DNA from: Scylla paramamosain
Lineage: Eukaryota > Arthropoda > Malacostraca > Decapoda > Portunidae
DNA length: 64,000 bases
Assembly (NCBI RefSeq): GCF_035594125.1
Contig: NC_087167.1
Coordinates: forward strand, 2,017,501 to 2,081,500
Direction: 5' to 3'
A program made the translations under genes and the position numbers. The notes under the pieces were generated by a model. The model made no database searches, was not told where the DNA came from, and worked only from the letters and a program-made list of their open reading frames with translations. The stretch's first letter is position 1. Each line of letters begins with the position of its first letter. This document shows, piece by piece, positions 15,888 through 28,098 of the stretch.

Positions 15888-16462
15888 GGCCAGAAACAGG
15901 GCAAATAGGGTATTAGGATTAATTTTTAGGAGTGTTCAATTTAGAAGACCCTAAGTAATATTAAAGTTATAATTGTCGCTGGTCAGACCTCATCTAGACT
16001 ATTAGAATCAGTACAAAGGAGAATGACTAAAAGGATACAGGAGATGAGAAGTATTCCTTACGAGGCGAGATAGAAACTGTTAAATTTATATTCTTTTAGA
16101 GACGTAGGTTAAGAGGAGACCTGATAAGTGGTGTAAGGGGACGTAAGCAAAGGGGGACGTAAGCAAAGTTCTTGGGATCAGCAACCAGGACAGAACAAGA
16201 AATAACGGGTTTAAGCTTGAAAAATTTAGGTTTAAGAAAGAGATAGGAAGAAATTTGTTCTCAAATAGAGTGGTAGATGAATGGAACGGATTCAATAATC
16301 AAGTTGTTAGTGCTAAGACATTAGGGAGCTTTAAGAGATTAGACGGATTTACGGATGGGGATGATAGGTGGAGATAGGTAGGTATATTTCATACAGGGAC
16401 TGCCACATGTGAGCCTGGTGGCTTCTTGCAGCTTCCCTTATTTCTTATGTTCTTATGTTTTT
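15888..16462 (+). mobile_element. Decayed non-LTR retrotransposon (LINE) 3' end
   Basis: Frame-broken translation gives the end of a reverse transcriptase region: NRANRVLGLIF, WSDL, ESVQRRMTKRIQEMRS and LLNLYSF. A better kept C-terminus follows with FKLEKFRFKKEIGRN, LFSNRVVDEWNGF, VVSAKTLGSFKR and DGDDRW. The arrangement (HLDY-like block, VQRR, LF.L..RR.RGDLI, NxLSxRVVDEWN, K..LD) is that of LINEs widespread in decapods. The 3' end has the short repeated tail TTATTTCTTATGTTCTTATG. Stops and frameshifts show that it is dead. A 16-bp tandem duplication (GGGGACGTAAGCAAAG, 16137-16168) adds to the damage. Confidence 0.75.
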
Positions 16463-17991
16463 ATAAGTACACCTTCATTCCACTCATCGTTCATAGTTCG
16501 TCTCCAGCATACAATTGGCATTCATTCATCATCCGTACTGCTATTGTGCCTCCTTCCTCCATCCACCCTCTATTACTCTCCCTCTCGTCTAAATTCCTTG
16601 CCTCCGCATCAATACTCAAGGAATTTCAATTGAGGACAGAGGTGTCCAACTTGGGGATGAAGGGTGAGTGGGAGAGTGGGAGAGTGGAGGCAGCGGGGGA
16701 GCTTCAGTGCACGGTGTTTCCTTGGCCATGTTCAGTTCCGTAACGATGAGTGAATATTCTTAACTGCCGGTGCTCTGGTGCCCGGGAAGAATAATGATAT
16801 TTGCTTAATTCTACAATGTCCTTTTACTTAACGTCTGCGTGCCAGCGGTATTCAGCGGGATTACTGTGAGGATTGGCGGAGGAGGAGGAGATGGTGGTGG
16901 AATAAGAGGAGGAGATGGAGGAAGAGTATGAAGGGGCGGAGGAGCTGGAGGAGGTCAAGATGAAATGAGAGGAGGAGGGGAAGGAGAGGAAAAGTAAAGA
17001 AAGAGAAAAATTAAAGCGATGAAGAGGGGAATATAAGCGGAAAGGGAAAAAAAAAATCAAGATGAATGACTTAGAAACGGATGCCCTTAAGGTGGAAAGT
17101 CTCATGTGTGTATATTTTAGAATAGTTGATAAAATGTAGAGAAACAGAAAGAATGAAGAGGTAAAATAAAAGTAAAAGGAAAAGTATCAATAATTTAGAT
17201 AGGGTTATGTACAGGGCGGAAAAAAAAAAAAAAACAGACCATATACGCATATTCTAGTGTCTCTTGAATAAGCAATACGTATGTTCTCCCACTACGAGGC
17301 TCTTTACTATTATTCCGATCGTGTACAGTGTGCATGCTATTCTTGTATAGTTTTTGTGTTTTTATCCCACTGAACACTATATTTCTTTATTTTTTAGGCA
17401 ATCCTCCAAATTAAATATCGAAGCATCACATTTCCTGTAATGAATACGGCTTTCTTCAGTTTTCCTTAAAGGGATGGAAAATATGAGGACTATTTCCACG
17501 TTTACACAAGTGTTTTCCCATCGCCTCCACCAGGAAGAAGAGTGAGAGGGAGCACTTTGTCAGCCCGCATATTATTCCTTCCCCAGAGCACATTAACCTT
17601 CCCCTCCTTCCTAAAAGCGCCCTTCATTTATATTCATGACCTGGATATTTTTCCTGATATTTCCATCCTGCTGATGTTACTCCTCTGGCCAATCTCTTTT
17701 CGACGGGGTTATTGCAACCACGAAATCTTATGAGGACATTTTATAGGTCATTCCACCCTCCCTTCTGTACTTCCTATTACAACCTTCGTTCCGCTTTTTT
17801 TTTTTCTCACCTTTTTTTTTTCGTTTCCCTCCGTTCATCCCTCCATTTCTTCGTCTCTTCTCCCTTTTTTCACTTGTACGTGTTCGACTTAGGTTTCGGA
17901 AAGAGGCAAGAATTTCAGATTGCTCGCTTTAGATAGATGTTATTTTATGGATTAACGGAAATTTGCCGCATATTGAGCAGAAAGTTTTTTT

Positions 17992-17999
<8 letters not shown>

Positions 18000-18032
<33 letters not shown>
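18000..18032. repeat. (GT)n microsatellite behind a T run
   Basis: A run of T (17987-17996) leads into the GT array. Confidence 0.9.
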
Positions 18033-18034
<2 letters not shown>

Positions 18035-19448
18035 TCATTGCTAAATTGAATTTTGAAGGTTATGGCTATAAGGTTATAAAAATTTAGGATTGGCAATTTA
18101 AATGAGCAATGCAGATGTCACTGAAAAGATCCTTTGACTACCACTGCTCCTCCTCAAGTTTAATGAAATAGTGTGGTATAAGTTTAAAGCATAATTTCAA
18201 TACACCACTGACAATTAAAGGAATGATGGGGGAGTGGTTCATATCTTTTAGAACCTTTAGCTTTATTAGTTTAGTCCTGCTCTATAACGCTAATGTAGGA
18301 TCAATCATACTGTCCACAGCATTCGCGGGATTAAAGCATGAAATTTGTAAATGCTATTCACTTGCACACTTTTACTTCCTCCCTCCGGAACCTCACACGC
18401 CAGTCTATCAACACTTTACAACGCGCTATAAGTTTTCATTCAGGAAGCAATAAGTGAAGAAATTGCTCCTTATGATATGTAACTAGCAATGTGAAATGGG
18501 CCATAAATCAGGTAGATACTGCGGAACTGCACGTGCCCATAAATCAAAGTTTCACTGTTAAATTATTACCTGTGTTGCCAGGCTTCTGTTGAGGAAGTGA
18601 CGGGCGGGGGAAGGAAAGGAAGACAGCGAGGAGAGGCAGGCGACTTGGGGCGAGAAGGACACATCTAAGTGCGGAAGAGGATGATGGCTGGCGAGGGTAA
18701 TGGGTCTTGGGAAGGCGGCGGGTGGGGCGTGGAGTGGCTGTGAGAAAGAGATGTTATGGCCTGGCAGGGGATGGTGGTCGATAGGGCGTGGTCCGCCACC
18801 CCGTGCGAGTAGAAAAATCGCCAGAATAAGAATTGTCTTTTTCTATTATGAACACTTGACTTGGTAGTATATAATGTAAGTAACACAAAAGGAAAGTCGT
18901 GCTGTTGCTCCAAGGTGAAAACGAGAAGATGAGTGAGAATGAATGAGTGTGATTGGATCGTGTTTGTGGAGGATGCAGGTGGAGAGACAACTATTTAAAG
19001 TTGACGTGTCGCGGTTGAGCTGAGCTGACGGGCTGTGATCGAGAGACAGAAGCCCGCTAAAGGGGATACGCCGTCAACTTGGAAGACTGATAGGGTGATG
19101 GCGCCGCGGTGAGGGCCGGGGCCACGCCAGTTAGTGGGAGGAAAGTGTGACGAAGCACTGGATCTGCATCTATATTGCTTAGTTGGAAAGGAAGAAGAGG
19201 AGAGGGAAGGAGGAGGAGGAGAAAGGAAGGCCTTCATCATAAACAACCCAGACGGAAGCAAACAAGAGAGGGTGACAAACAGCGAGAACGAAGAAGGGGA
19301 AAATTTCATAAAAGATCCAGTGGAATAAATAAAATGTTGCAAAAATAATATGAATACATTTGCGAGGAAAGGGTGAGAGAAAAAATAAAGTACTTTCAGA
19401 AGTGGCGTTCCTTATTCTTCTGTTCACATATAATGCATGATGACGATG

Positions 19449-19612
<164 letters not shown>

Positions 19613-20381
19613 AGTGTGTAAAAAAAAATTCTAATAGCAAAAGCGTCCTGTAGATAAGTGTGCAAAAAATTTGTATTAGAGAGGAGAGAGAAAAGGGGAG
19701 AACCTGTAAAGAAAAAAATACAAGTCCAGCAGAAAAGTAACCATTTTTGCAAAGGATTTATTAAGGTGGAGGAGGAAGGAGATGGAAACAGAGGAGCGGA
19801 AGGCCGAAATAAGATAAAAGAAAAGGGAGGAAGATGAAGAGAAAAATAAGTGGAAAAGGAGGAGGAGGGCCATAAGAGAAAGAGTAATGGGGACTTTCAA
19901 GAGATCATAAAACAAATAAAAATGACAAGCAACTAAACCTTGACAAACTCTTATGATTTTCAAGTTTGGGTTGTAACTGGACGCGGAAAGAATGATAAAT
20001 GGCAGGCAGGTGGAGGGACAGAGGACGTCAGTTGGAGGTAAAGAAAGGGAAGAATAAGACGATGAGGGGAAAGAAAATGTAAAAGTCCAGCATTAAATAT
20101 ATCATTCTCCACGACTACCAGCGTCGCTCCTAATCATGCATAATAATCGTAAATCCACAGCCTCGCGCCTTCTGGGAAGTTTACGAGAAGCGAGGCGTAG
20201 GAGGCAGCGTGAGGGACGGACGGAAGGAAGGAAGGAAGGAGAGGAAAGGAGAGGAGTTCTGAAGGAAAAAGAGAAAAAATAAGAACGTCTTGAGAATATA
20301 AGAAAAATGTGATGGTAGGGAGGTCGAAGGTGAAAATGAAGGGAGAAAGGGAGGCAGCGTGAAATCTTGGCTTGGAAGACA

Positions 20382-20384
<3 letters not shown>

Positions 20385-20475
<91 letters not shown>
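20385..20475. repeat. (GA)n microsatellite
   Basis: About 91 bp, pure, within a purine-rich neighbourhood that includes a short (GGAA)n at 20219-20240. Confidence 0.95.
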
Positions 20476-20478
<3 letters not shown>

Positions 20479-22364
20479 GGGAGGTTGGAAGGAGGAAAGA
20501 AAAAAAAATGGGTGCAAGGGAGGAGAGACTGGTGTGTGGGTCCAGGAATAAGCCATCCCTTCCCTCCCTTCCCTCCGCGTCAGCTTAATATGATCCACCT
20601 GAAGGGAGAGAGAAAAGAATGAAAACAGTAATGGATTTGGATGCGCCAATTTTCTTGTTAGTGTTGAAATAGTACGACGATGAGGACTGGTTTCTATACA
20701 CTAAACAGGAAATGTCTAAAAATGTCATGCCCTAAAGTCGATTATTCTTTTTTTATGTTCCCTCCTATAGGTTAAGAAATTCGTAGGATACCCTCATTTT
20801 CTTTTAGACTTGCCTCTTATCTTTTTATATATTTTCTCCCTTAATGTTAGAAAATTTAAATGATCATCGTAGGATAGGTATCTTTATTTATTTATTTTCT
20901 TTAAGATTACTTGCCTCATACGTTAGAAAATTTAGCTTACCATCATGGGACACCTTAATATTTTTTAGACTTGGCCCTTTTCGTCTCTCTTTCCTTTCTC
21001 CACTTTCTCTTCAACGCCATCACTCTTCATTAATCCTAAATAATTCCCTTTATATCCCTCTCTGATCCTCATTACCGAGTCTGCCTTTTGTCTGCCTCCA
21101 CTCTCCTGTCATCTCCTTCCTCCTCTCCACTCTCCCAGCTCTTCTCGTGTTCCATTGAATATCCTTTATAACCAACCCTCCATGAACCCCTCCCAGCCCT
21201 CTCCTGACCACTTGTGTCACTCTTCACACTAATATAATATCTAGTGTTTTCTAGCCTCCTCTCCAACTCGGCGCAAAAAAGTGAGAGAAAAAACTGTTTT
21301 AATAACTTAGGAAATACAAGTTACATAGAAAGAACATCTAGAAAAGTAAAGTAATGCATTATTTTATATTAAGCTCCTAATTGTATGACTTGGAAATATT
21401 GCACTACTCATGCTTTTTATTATTTATGGAGGTAAAAGCAAATAATGAAGTGAAGAGAGAAAATGTTTATAGCAGCAGTCGTGTATTACTTGGCATGTAC
21501 ATCTGAATATGCTTATGAGGACTAAAAGTGTTGAATAAATACATAGAGAAATTCAGAGAGAGAAAAAAAGAGCTACGTGATTAACAAAAAAGAAAAAAAA
21601 AAGATAAATATAGTAATAATTACAGACCTTCGTACATAGACACATGGAAAGGCTTATAGAAAAAAAGAAAAAAAATTAGCTATATAGTTGATAAAAAACA
21701 AAACAAAAAATATAGGTAATTAATTATAAAACCCTCGCACATAAACACATGAAGAAGCTCACTGAAAAAAAAAAAGACAGTTCACTAAAAATAAATAAAT
21801 AGATAAATAAATAAATAAAACCAAATACACTTAAAGATAATTACATAAAAATAATAATAATATAAAGAGAAAAGCATCTAATTCATTCATAAAAAAAAAT
21901 AAATAAACATAAAGATCATTAATAAAAAACAACAAAAAAAGAAAAACAAAATTACACGGCTCATTAATAAAAAGAAATAAACAACGGTAATTACGTACCT
22001 TCGCCACGATATTTTTTGTATAGTGTGTCATCGAGGTAGATTTAGAGCTCATTTATTTAGCGTAATGACCATCCAACACCAGGACACAGAGTTACGGCAG
22101 CCGGGGTGGGAGGGGATGGTGGGGTGGGGCAGAGAGCGGATGGCAGGGATGGAGAGTTTGGTAAGGGCGGGGCAGGATGAGGACCCTTAGATGCCCAACA
22201 CAGGAGCTGCCGCAGTCACACAAAGCTGCGCTGATCCCCAAGCGTCGTCACACTCCCTGGTGAGGTGATGTGTGTTTAGAATTTAAGGTGTGTTTATATC
22301 TTCAGACAATTAATATCACGCTGTATTATGATGTCTTGATGATTTGTTGCTAATTGTTATGATT

Positions 22365-22425
22365 GTTGTTGTTGTTGTTGTTGTTATTATTATTATTATT
22401 ATTATTACTATTATTATTATTATGG
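22365..22425. repeat. (TTG)n-(TTA)n trinucleotide array
   Basis: Several TTG units followed by TTA units with one ACT interruption. Confidence 0.9.
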
Positions 22426-22565
22426 CCATCCCCCTTGTGGAAATGTCAGTCTGATATACAGACAGATAGATCATTACTTATTCATTTTAATATTGTTGTT
22501 CTTGGTGTGGTTGTTGTTGCTATTGCAGTGGGTGTTTACTGTCTCATAAGTAGCATCTTCATGAT

Positions 22566-22683
<118 letters not shown>

Positions 22684-23108
22684 GAATGCCTTTCTCATTA
22701 TTTTTTTTTTTATTTAGTTTGTCACCTCCGTTGACCATAACCTCGAATTCTTGCTACGTGTGAATTCCCATCCTTCCCGGATTGAGCGTTTTATTAATAC
22801 ACATACATATCTGCTGCATGCGCCTTTAACTCCCATTTTTTTACTTTTTGATGCGAGTAGATACTTATATTCTTGCTCCTTTTTAACAAGATGTCTACTG
22901 AACTCGAAAAAAAATAAATAAAATCTTGCCCCTTTTGCAACGGCTCCCAGGTGCGTGATATGAAGCCAAAATCCAATATTCTGCTTTTTACTAGAGTGTG
23001 ACGTAGTGTTTCTCTGCGGGTAGCGCCCCTCTGGCACGCCTAATAAACAGCCCGAGAGGAGTTCTTGAAAAGCGAATAAGACCACGAGAGGGTCAGTGTT
23101 GTGGAAGG

Positions 23109-23420
23109 AAACACACGCACACACACACACACACATACACAGGGAGGCAAGTGAGGTAGCAGACAGAGGAACATACGTACGTACATACATTACATATACA
23201 TACATACAGTACATTCATACATACAAGCATACATACCTGCATACATACATACATACATACATACAGAGAGACAGACAGGAAAATAAACAAATAAACAGAT
23301 AGATACAGACAGACAAAACAAATCACTGAGTGACTGACCGACTACCTAACAAGCAGATATACAGAATGACTGAGTGGCTGACTAAATGACTAACTGACTA
23401 ACTGCCTACTTTGCCTAACT
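23109..23420. repeat. Compound (CA)n, (CATA)n and CTGA/CTAA-rich tract
   Basis: CA array at 23109-23140, tetranucleotide CATA/GTAC array at 23171-23266, then GACA/GATA units, and a decayed tract of CTGA, CTAA and ACTG words to about 23420. These look like successive stages of decay of tetranucleotide arrays. Confidence 0.85.
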
Positions 23421-23733
23421 GAAGACAAACCCAAGCGGCAAAGTAATGCCCGTAATGACGCGCCCTGCAAAGGCTCATAAGTCAACTGCTGTCATCTTGG
23501 GTTACTAGATGACTAATTTGACAAAGAATGACTAGCCCTAATTTTAAGCATTAGGAGAATAATTTTAGAAGCATGAAAATGAAAGGAAGTTTTCTGTAGT
23601 GTGAAGCGTTGGTGTGAATAAGTTCTTTGCTAACACACAAGCATATTAACGGTCAGACGACGAACAGGCAGAATGAACGTAGACGAATGCGAGGCTGGGA
23701 GGTACGATTATTCTTCACGCTGCTAGTGGTCAT

Positions 23734-23993
23734 TAAGAACATACGAACATAAATGAAACTAAGAAAAAAAAAAGAAAAAAAATATCCTATATATGGCAGT
23801 CAGTCCTTGCATTAACATCCCTAAAGCTTCCTGTCATCCCTATCCATAAAAATAGGTAACATTCTTTTAAAGCTGTCTGTTGACTCGGTGCTAACAAGGT
23901 GATTACAAAATCTATTCTAGTCATTTGCCTCTATTTATGCACCAATTTCTAACTTTATGAAGCTTGAATTTGTCTCTTAGAAATATGGCATCA
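23734..23993 (-). mobile_element. Decayed LINE 3' end, reverse orientation
   Basis: Read on the minus strand, this resembles the 3' end of the element at 15888-16462. A TTCTTA/TTCGTATGTTCTTA-like tail is on the left. Further right, on the plus strand, come TGACTCGGTGCTAACAAGGT, CACCAATTTCTAAC and AAGCTTGAATTTGTCTCTTA, the complements of the VVSAK, RN(L/F) and FKLEKF region. It is short and diverged, a 5'-truncated dead copy. The similarity was judged by eye. Confidence 0.55.
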
Positions 23994-24501
23994 TTTTTTT
24001 TTTTTTCTTTTCCCGGGGAGGTAATATCCAGTAAGATCCCTCAGGAGAAGCCCTAGGCACCTCTTGGCTGGCGTCAGCATCCCTGGGCCATGCATCAAGT
24101 GGCGCCACGCTCCGGAATAGCGGGCCCCGAGTCGCCGGCCATAACTCAGCAACACGCTGCAGTGTGCATCACCCTGACAGCGGCCAGCAGCATCGCCGTT
24201 AGTCTTGGCTCATCCCGCCCCGTAAATTTACCCTGCTTCCTTAACGCCCCCGGTGACGTTAATGACTTCCTGAGAGCGTAGTTAAGCCCCTTAATGACAC
24301 ACATACTCGACGCGATTGGCTGGCTCAGGGCGTCTCTAAACCCCTTCATGGAACTTAATTACGACACTAAAAGCACCCAGTGATCCAGACATACGGCGAC
24401 GCCCTGTCAGCGGCCTGGCGGGAGGTGTGCGCCATATTTACTGCCTTTACTTCCTTTTTTTTTTTTTGTTTTTCGACTGTCTCACTCCACCAGTGTTTCA
24501 A

Positions 24502-24503
<2 letters not shown>

Positions 24504-24577
<74 letters not shown>

Positions 24578-24603
24578 GTGTGTGTATGTGTGTGTGTGTG
24601 TGT
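24504..24603. repeat. (GT)n microsatellite
   Basis: About 100 bp with single C and A interruptions in the last third. Confidence 0.95.
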
Positions 24604-25023
24604 TTAAACTGCTGCATTACATTACAAGACAACTAGAAAGAATATTTTACCAGCTCGTTGATTCTCCACGAAGCATTCTTAACAGTGAGGAGTATATTCT
24701 TTGACCAAGAACTTCAACAAAGGCAGCATCCCTGCAGCTGGGGAATGTATACCCGCTGTTCTAGTTTTCCTTGTAAATTTATTTTAACTTTTTAGGGGTT
24801 CACCATCCCTTCAACCCTTTTGGCAGCCCATTATGAGAACAAAATATTATAATTTCCTCATAAAAATATGTTTAGCAACTTTGTGAGGTAATTAGCTTCC
24901 AAATACCTGTGTATCATGTGCTGAAATGCAATTGCTGTGTTAATTACCTATGAAAATGCAAGTGCCATTTATGCAAAACTTTTGTCAGAATTGCATTGTA
25001 AGTGAAAATGCAAACTATATGTA

Positions 25024-25171
<148 letters not shown>

Positions 25172-25746
25172 AAAAGTTATAAGGTAGTGAAGAAAATATC
25201 GCTAATATGTCCATCCCTGAAGTCTCCCTGCAATTTCCTCACGTGTCTGATGGAGACACATAAGCCTTTGGTGTTGAGCATATATGGCTCCTTATATATT
25301 TTCAAGGGATCCATCATTATCTTCTCACTTGGTGAATGAACACCACCTTCACCACACAGGAGCAAGGAAGGTTGTGGTGACCTGGCAAGGAAGAGGGATC
25401 GCCTGCTCGGCGGTGATGGTGATGTAAAACTCGAGCCGCGATCCGCCTTTCCCGCCGTGTTTACATAATTCAGAGGCGACACTCACTACTAGGGTGTTGC
25501 CTTGTCTCGTGACACCTGACAGGTAGCAACAGGAGCTACCACAGGAAAGTAATACAGACAAATTGCACTTCCTAACGTGTGGCCTGAAGCGTGAAGATAA
25601 GGCAAGTCGCATGAGTTATTGAGAATACCGTGACCGCGTGGTGCATCGATTAAGGGCCTTTTGTTATAATCAGTTTTTGTCGGTACGCGTGGGTGATTAG
25701 CGACTCTTTACTAATGGTTTACTTTGGCTTGGTGCTCGTTGTGGCC

Positions 25747-25749
<3 letters not shown>

Positions 25750-25811
<62 letters not shown>
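25750..25811. repeat. (GA)n microsatellite
   Basis: About 60 bp, pure. Confidence 0.95.
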
Positions 25812-25814
<3 letters not shown>

Positions 25815-26219
25815 GGCACGTATCTTTATTTTCATTATACGTGAGATAAAGAAGTCTTGATTATTGCAAGGGTTATTTCAGGTAGGGACCGAACATGTTG
25901 TAAGGCTCCATTTGGTGACTTCAGAAGGATACTAATGGCTGCATGACGGGGAGGGCGGTGAAGAAAAACATAAGAAAAAAAAAGAAGGTTGAAAGCGAAT
26001 GAAGGGGAGATATGGTAAAAAATTATGCCATAAAAGCAAATTAATTTAAGATGCGAACAACTAACTCGACAAAACCATAGACATGTATTTGAAAAATGTT
26101 TATTTTTTTTTTAGGAAAGGAAAGAAAATATTGAGCTAAAACGATAATCAGACCATAAAAAAATGTTAGAATTACTTATACAGTCACTGATATATGATTT
26201 TTTTCTCTTTTTTTTTTTT

Positions 26220-26223
<4 letters not shown>

Positions 26224-26251
<28 letters not shown>
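26224..26251. repeat. (GT)n microsatellite behind a T run
   Basis: A 15-nt T run then GT, the same arrangement as at 18000. Confidence 0.9.
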
Positions 26252-26592
26252 ACAGGTATATTTTTAAGTCTCTATTGGAAGAGTGATGAGGGACAAGTGA
26301 AGAGAAGAGAAGTGATGGAGAGCAGGTGAAGGTGAGAAAAGTGATGGAGGGCAGGAGGAGGGGAGAGAAGTGGCGGAGGGTTGATGGAGGGGAGGGAACT
26401 GATGGAGGGTTGATGGAGAGGAGGAAGAGTGGAGGGGTCTGGGAGTGGCAAGGACCATGACCAAGGGAAAAGGGAAAGATTTTTGTTACACTACCTATAA
26501 ACGTGACGGACACATGACACGTTATTTTTGCACAGGAACCTTCAGAAAGACCAACATGTATGAACGATATCCGCACTTTTCTTCCGTGTATG

Positions 26593-26596
<4 letters not shown>

Positions 26597-26669
<73 letters not shown>
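26597..26669. repeat. (GA)n microsatellite
   Basis: About 73 bp, pure. The GA/GGA-rich tract at 26280-26440 to its left gives a spurious proline/serine ORF on the minus strand. Confidence 0.95.
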
Positions 26670-26674
<5 letters not shown>

Positions 26675-27780
26675 CTAGTAAAATATACATCCAACATTGA
26701 GTACTAAAGTTTCAAAAAATTATGTTGTTCTCGTCCTGACTATAAAATACAGTGAAAGAGGCAAGAATATGTAAAGCCTTACCTCCTTGGCTGCGGGAGA
26801 GACAAGAGGATCACATCAATGAATCCTCAGATGATCAAAACGTAAGCTAAATCTTAGGAAAAATACTGGTTTGATGATATTGACTAGTACTCGTATAGAT
26901 CAGGAAATCATCAAGTGCTGTCAGTCATTTGCCCTTGTGAGCCTCTTTGCATTCGTATAGTCATGGAAGGAAAACTTCAGAGCTTTCATAGTATATGGTG
27001 TTTGGTGTAATAGTAAGGCAGTGTCATATCCCGAAATTTCGCTGTTTAATTAAGGCTATAGTTTCTACTGAGGTTAATTTCACTACTTTGAAAAATGAGA
27101 TTCCGTTCCTACCGTCTACTGAAGCAAATATTAAAGTGACACTACATCATTTGTTATTTCTTATAAGATCTGTACATCTGATAAAATAGATTAGCGCCTC
27201 ACGAAACAAAACCAAATGTAGATTTTGTTTCCGATACAAGAGTAATAATAATTGCCTTCCTGTCAACATTGCCTCTACTGGTATTGGAATGTTCGTGGAC
27301 ATATACAGCTACTTTCACTGGGTGTGTCTATACTAACACTCTCCTGTTGTAAAAAATATTGGTTACCACTGGAGGCGCCACGTGATACAACTTGCTAATC
27401 AAATCTCCAAATGAACACGTCGCGGCCACCCCAGCGCGCACAGCATCAATATTGACAAACACTATTGCATTATAGATCCTTTGTGGGAGAAAAAAAATAT
27501 TGAGGACTCAGAAATTCGCTAAATCGAGCTCGACTCAGATGTGTTGCGTGCTGCATGGAGAGTTGCAGCCCTCCTAGGAAATCTTCGTAAATATCAACCA
27601 TGTATTAAAGGAATATTCAGAAATGTGCACCTTTCCTCGTAAGTATTAGGTGTAGGCGAGGGAAGATGGCGAGGACAGGCGTGTGGCAACACTGTTTCAT
27701 TAACCCGGGGGTAAACACTGGCCAGGGTCTGAGCCTTTCTTATGGCACCTTCTTAAATATCTAGACAGATACACCATCGA

Positions 27781-27784
<4 letters not shown>

Positions 27785-27832
<48 letters not shown>
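27785..27832. repeat. (CT)n microsatellite
   Basis: About 48 bp, pure. Confidence 0.95.
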
Positions 27833-27833
<1 letters not shown>

Positions 27834-28032
27834 AGACCAAAAAAATGTTATTGGTTCTATAACGCTGGATGGTAAAGATGCTGTGTTAGGGAGGGAGTGA
27901 GAGTGTATCGGACGGGGGTGAGTGGGAGGGCGGGTCTATGGTAGCCCGGCACCCAGGGGGATTCACTGGTCTCTCATCCTATTGACCTCATCGCCTCGCA
28001 GTTTTCTGATACATGTAAGAGAGACGTGTCAG

Positions 28033-28036
<4 letters not shown>

Positions 28037-28094
<58 letters not shown>
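28037..28094. repeat. (CT)n microsatellite
   Basis: About 58 bp, pure. Confidence 0.95.
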
Positions 28095-28098
<4 letters not shown>

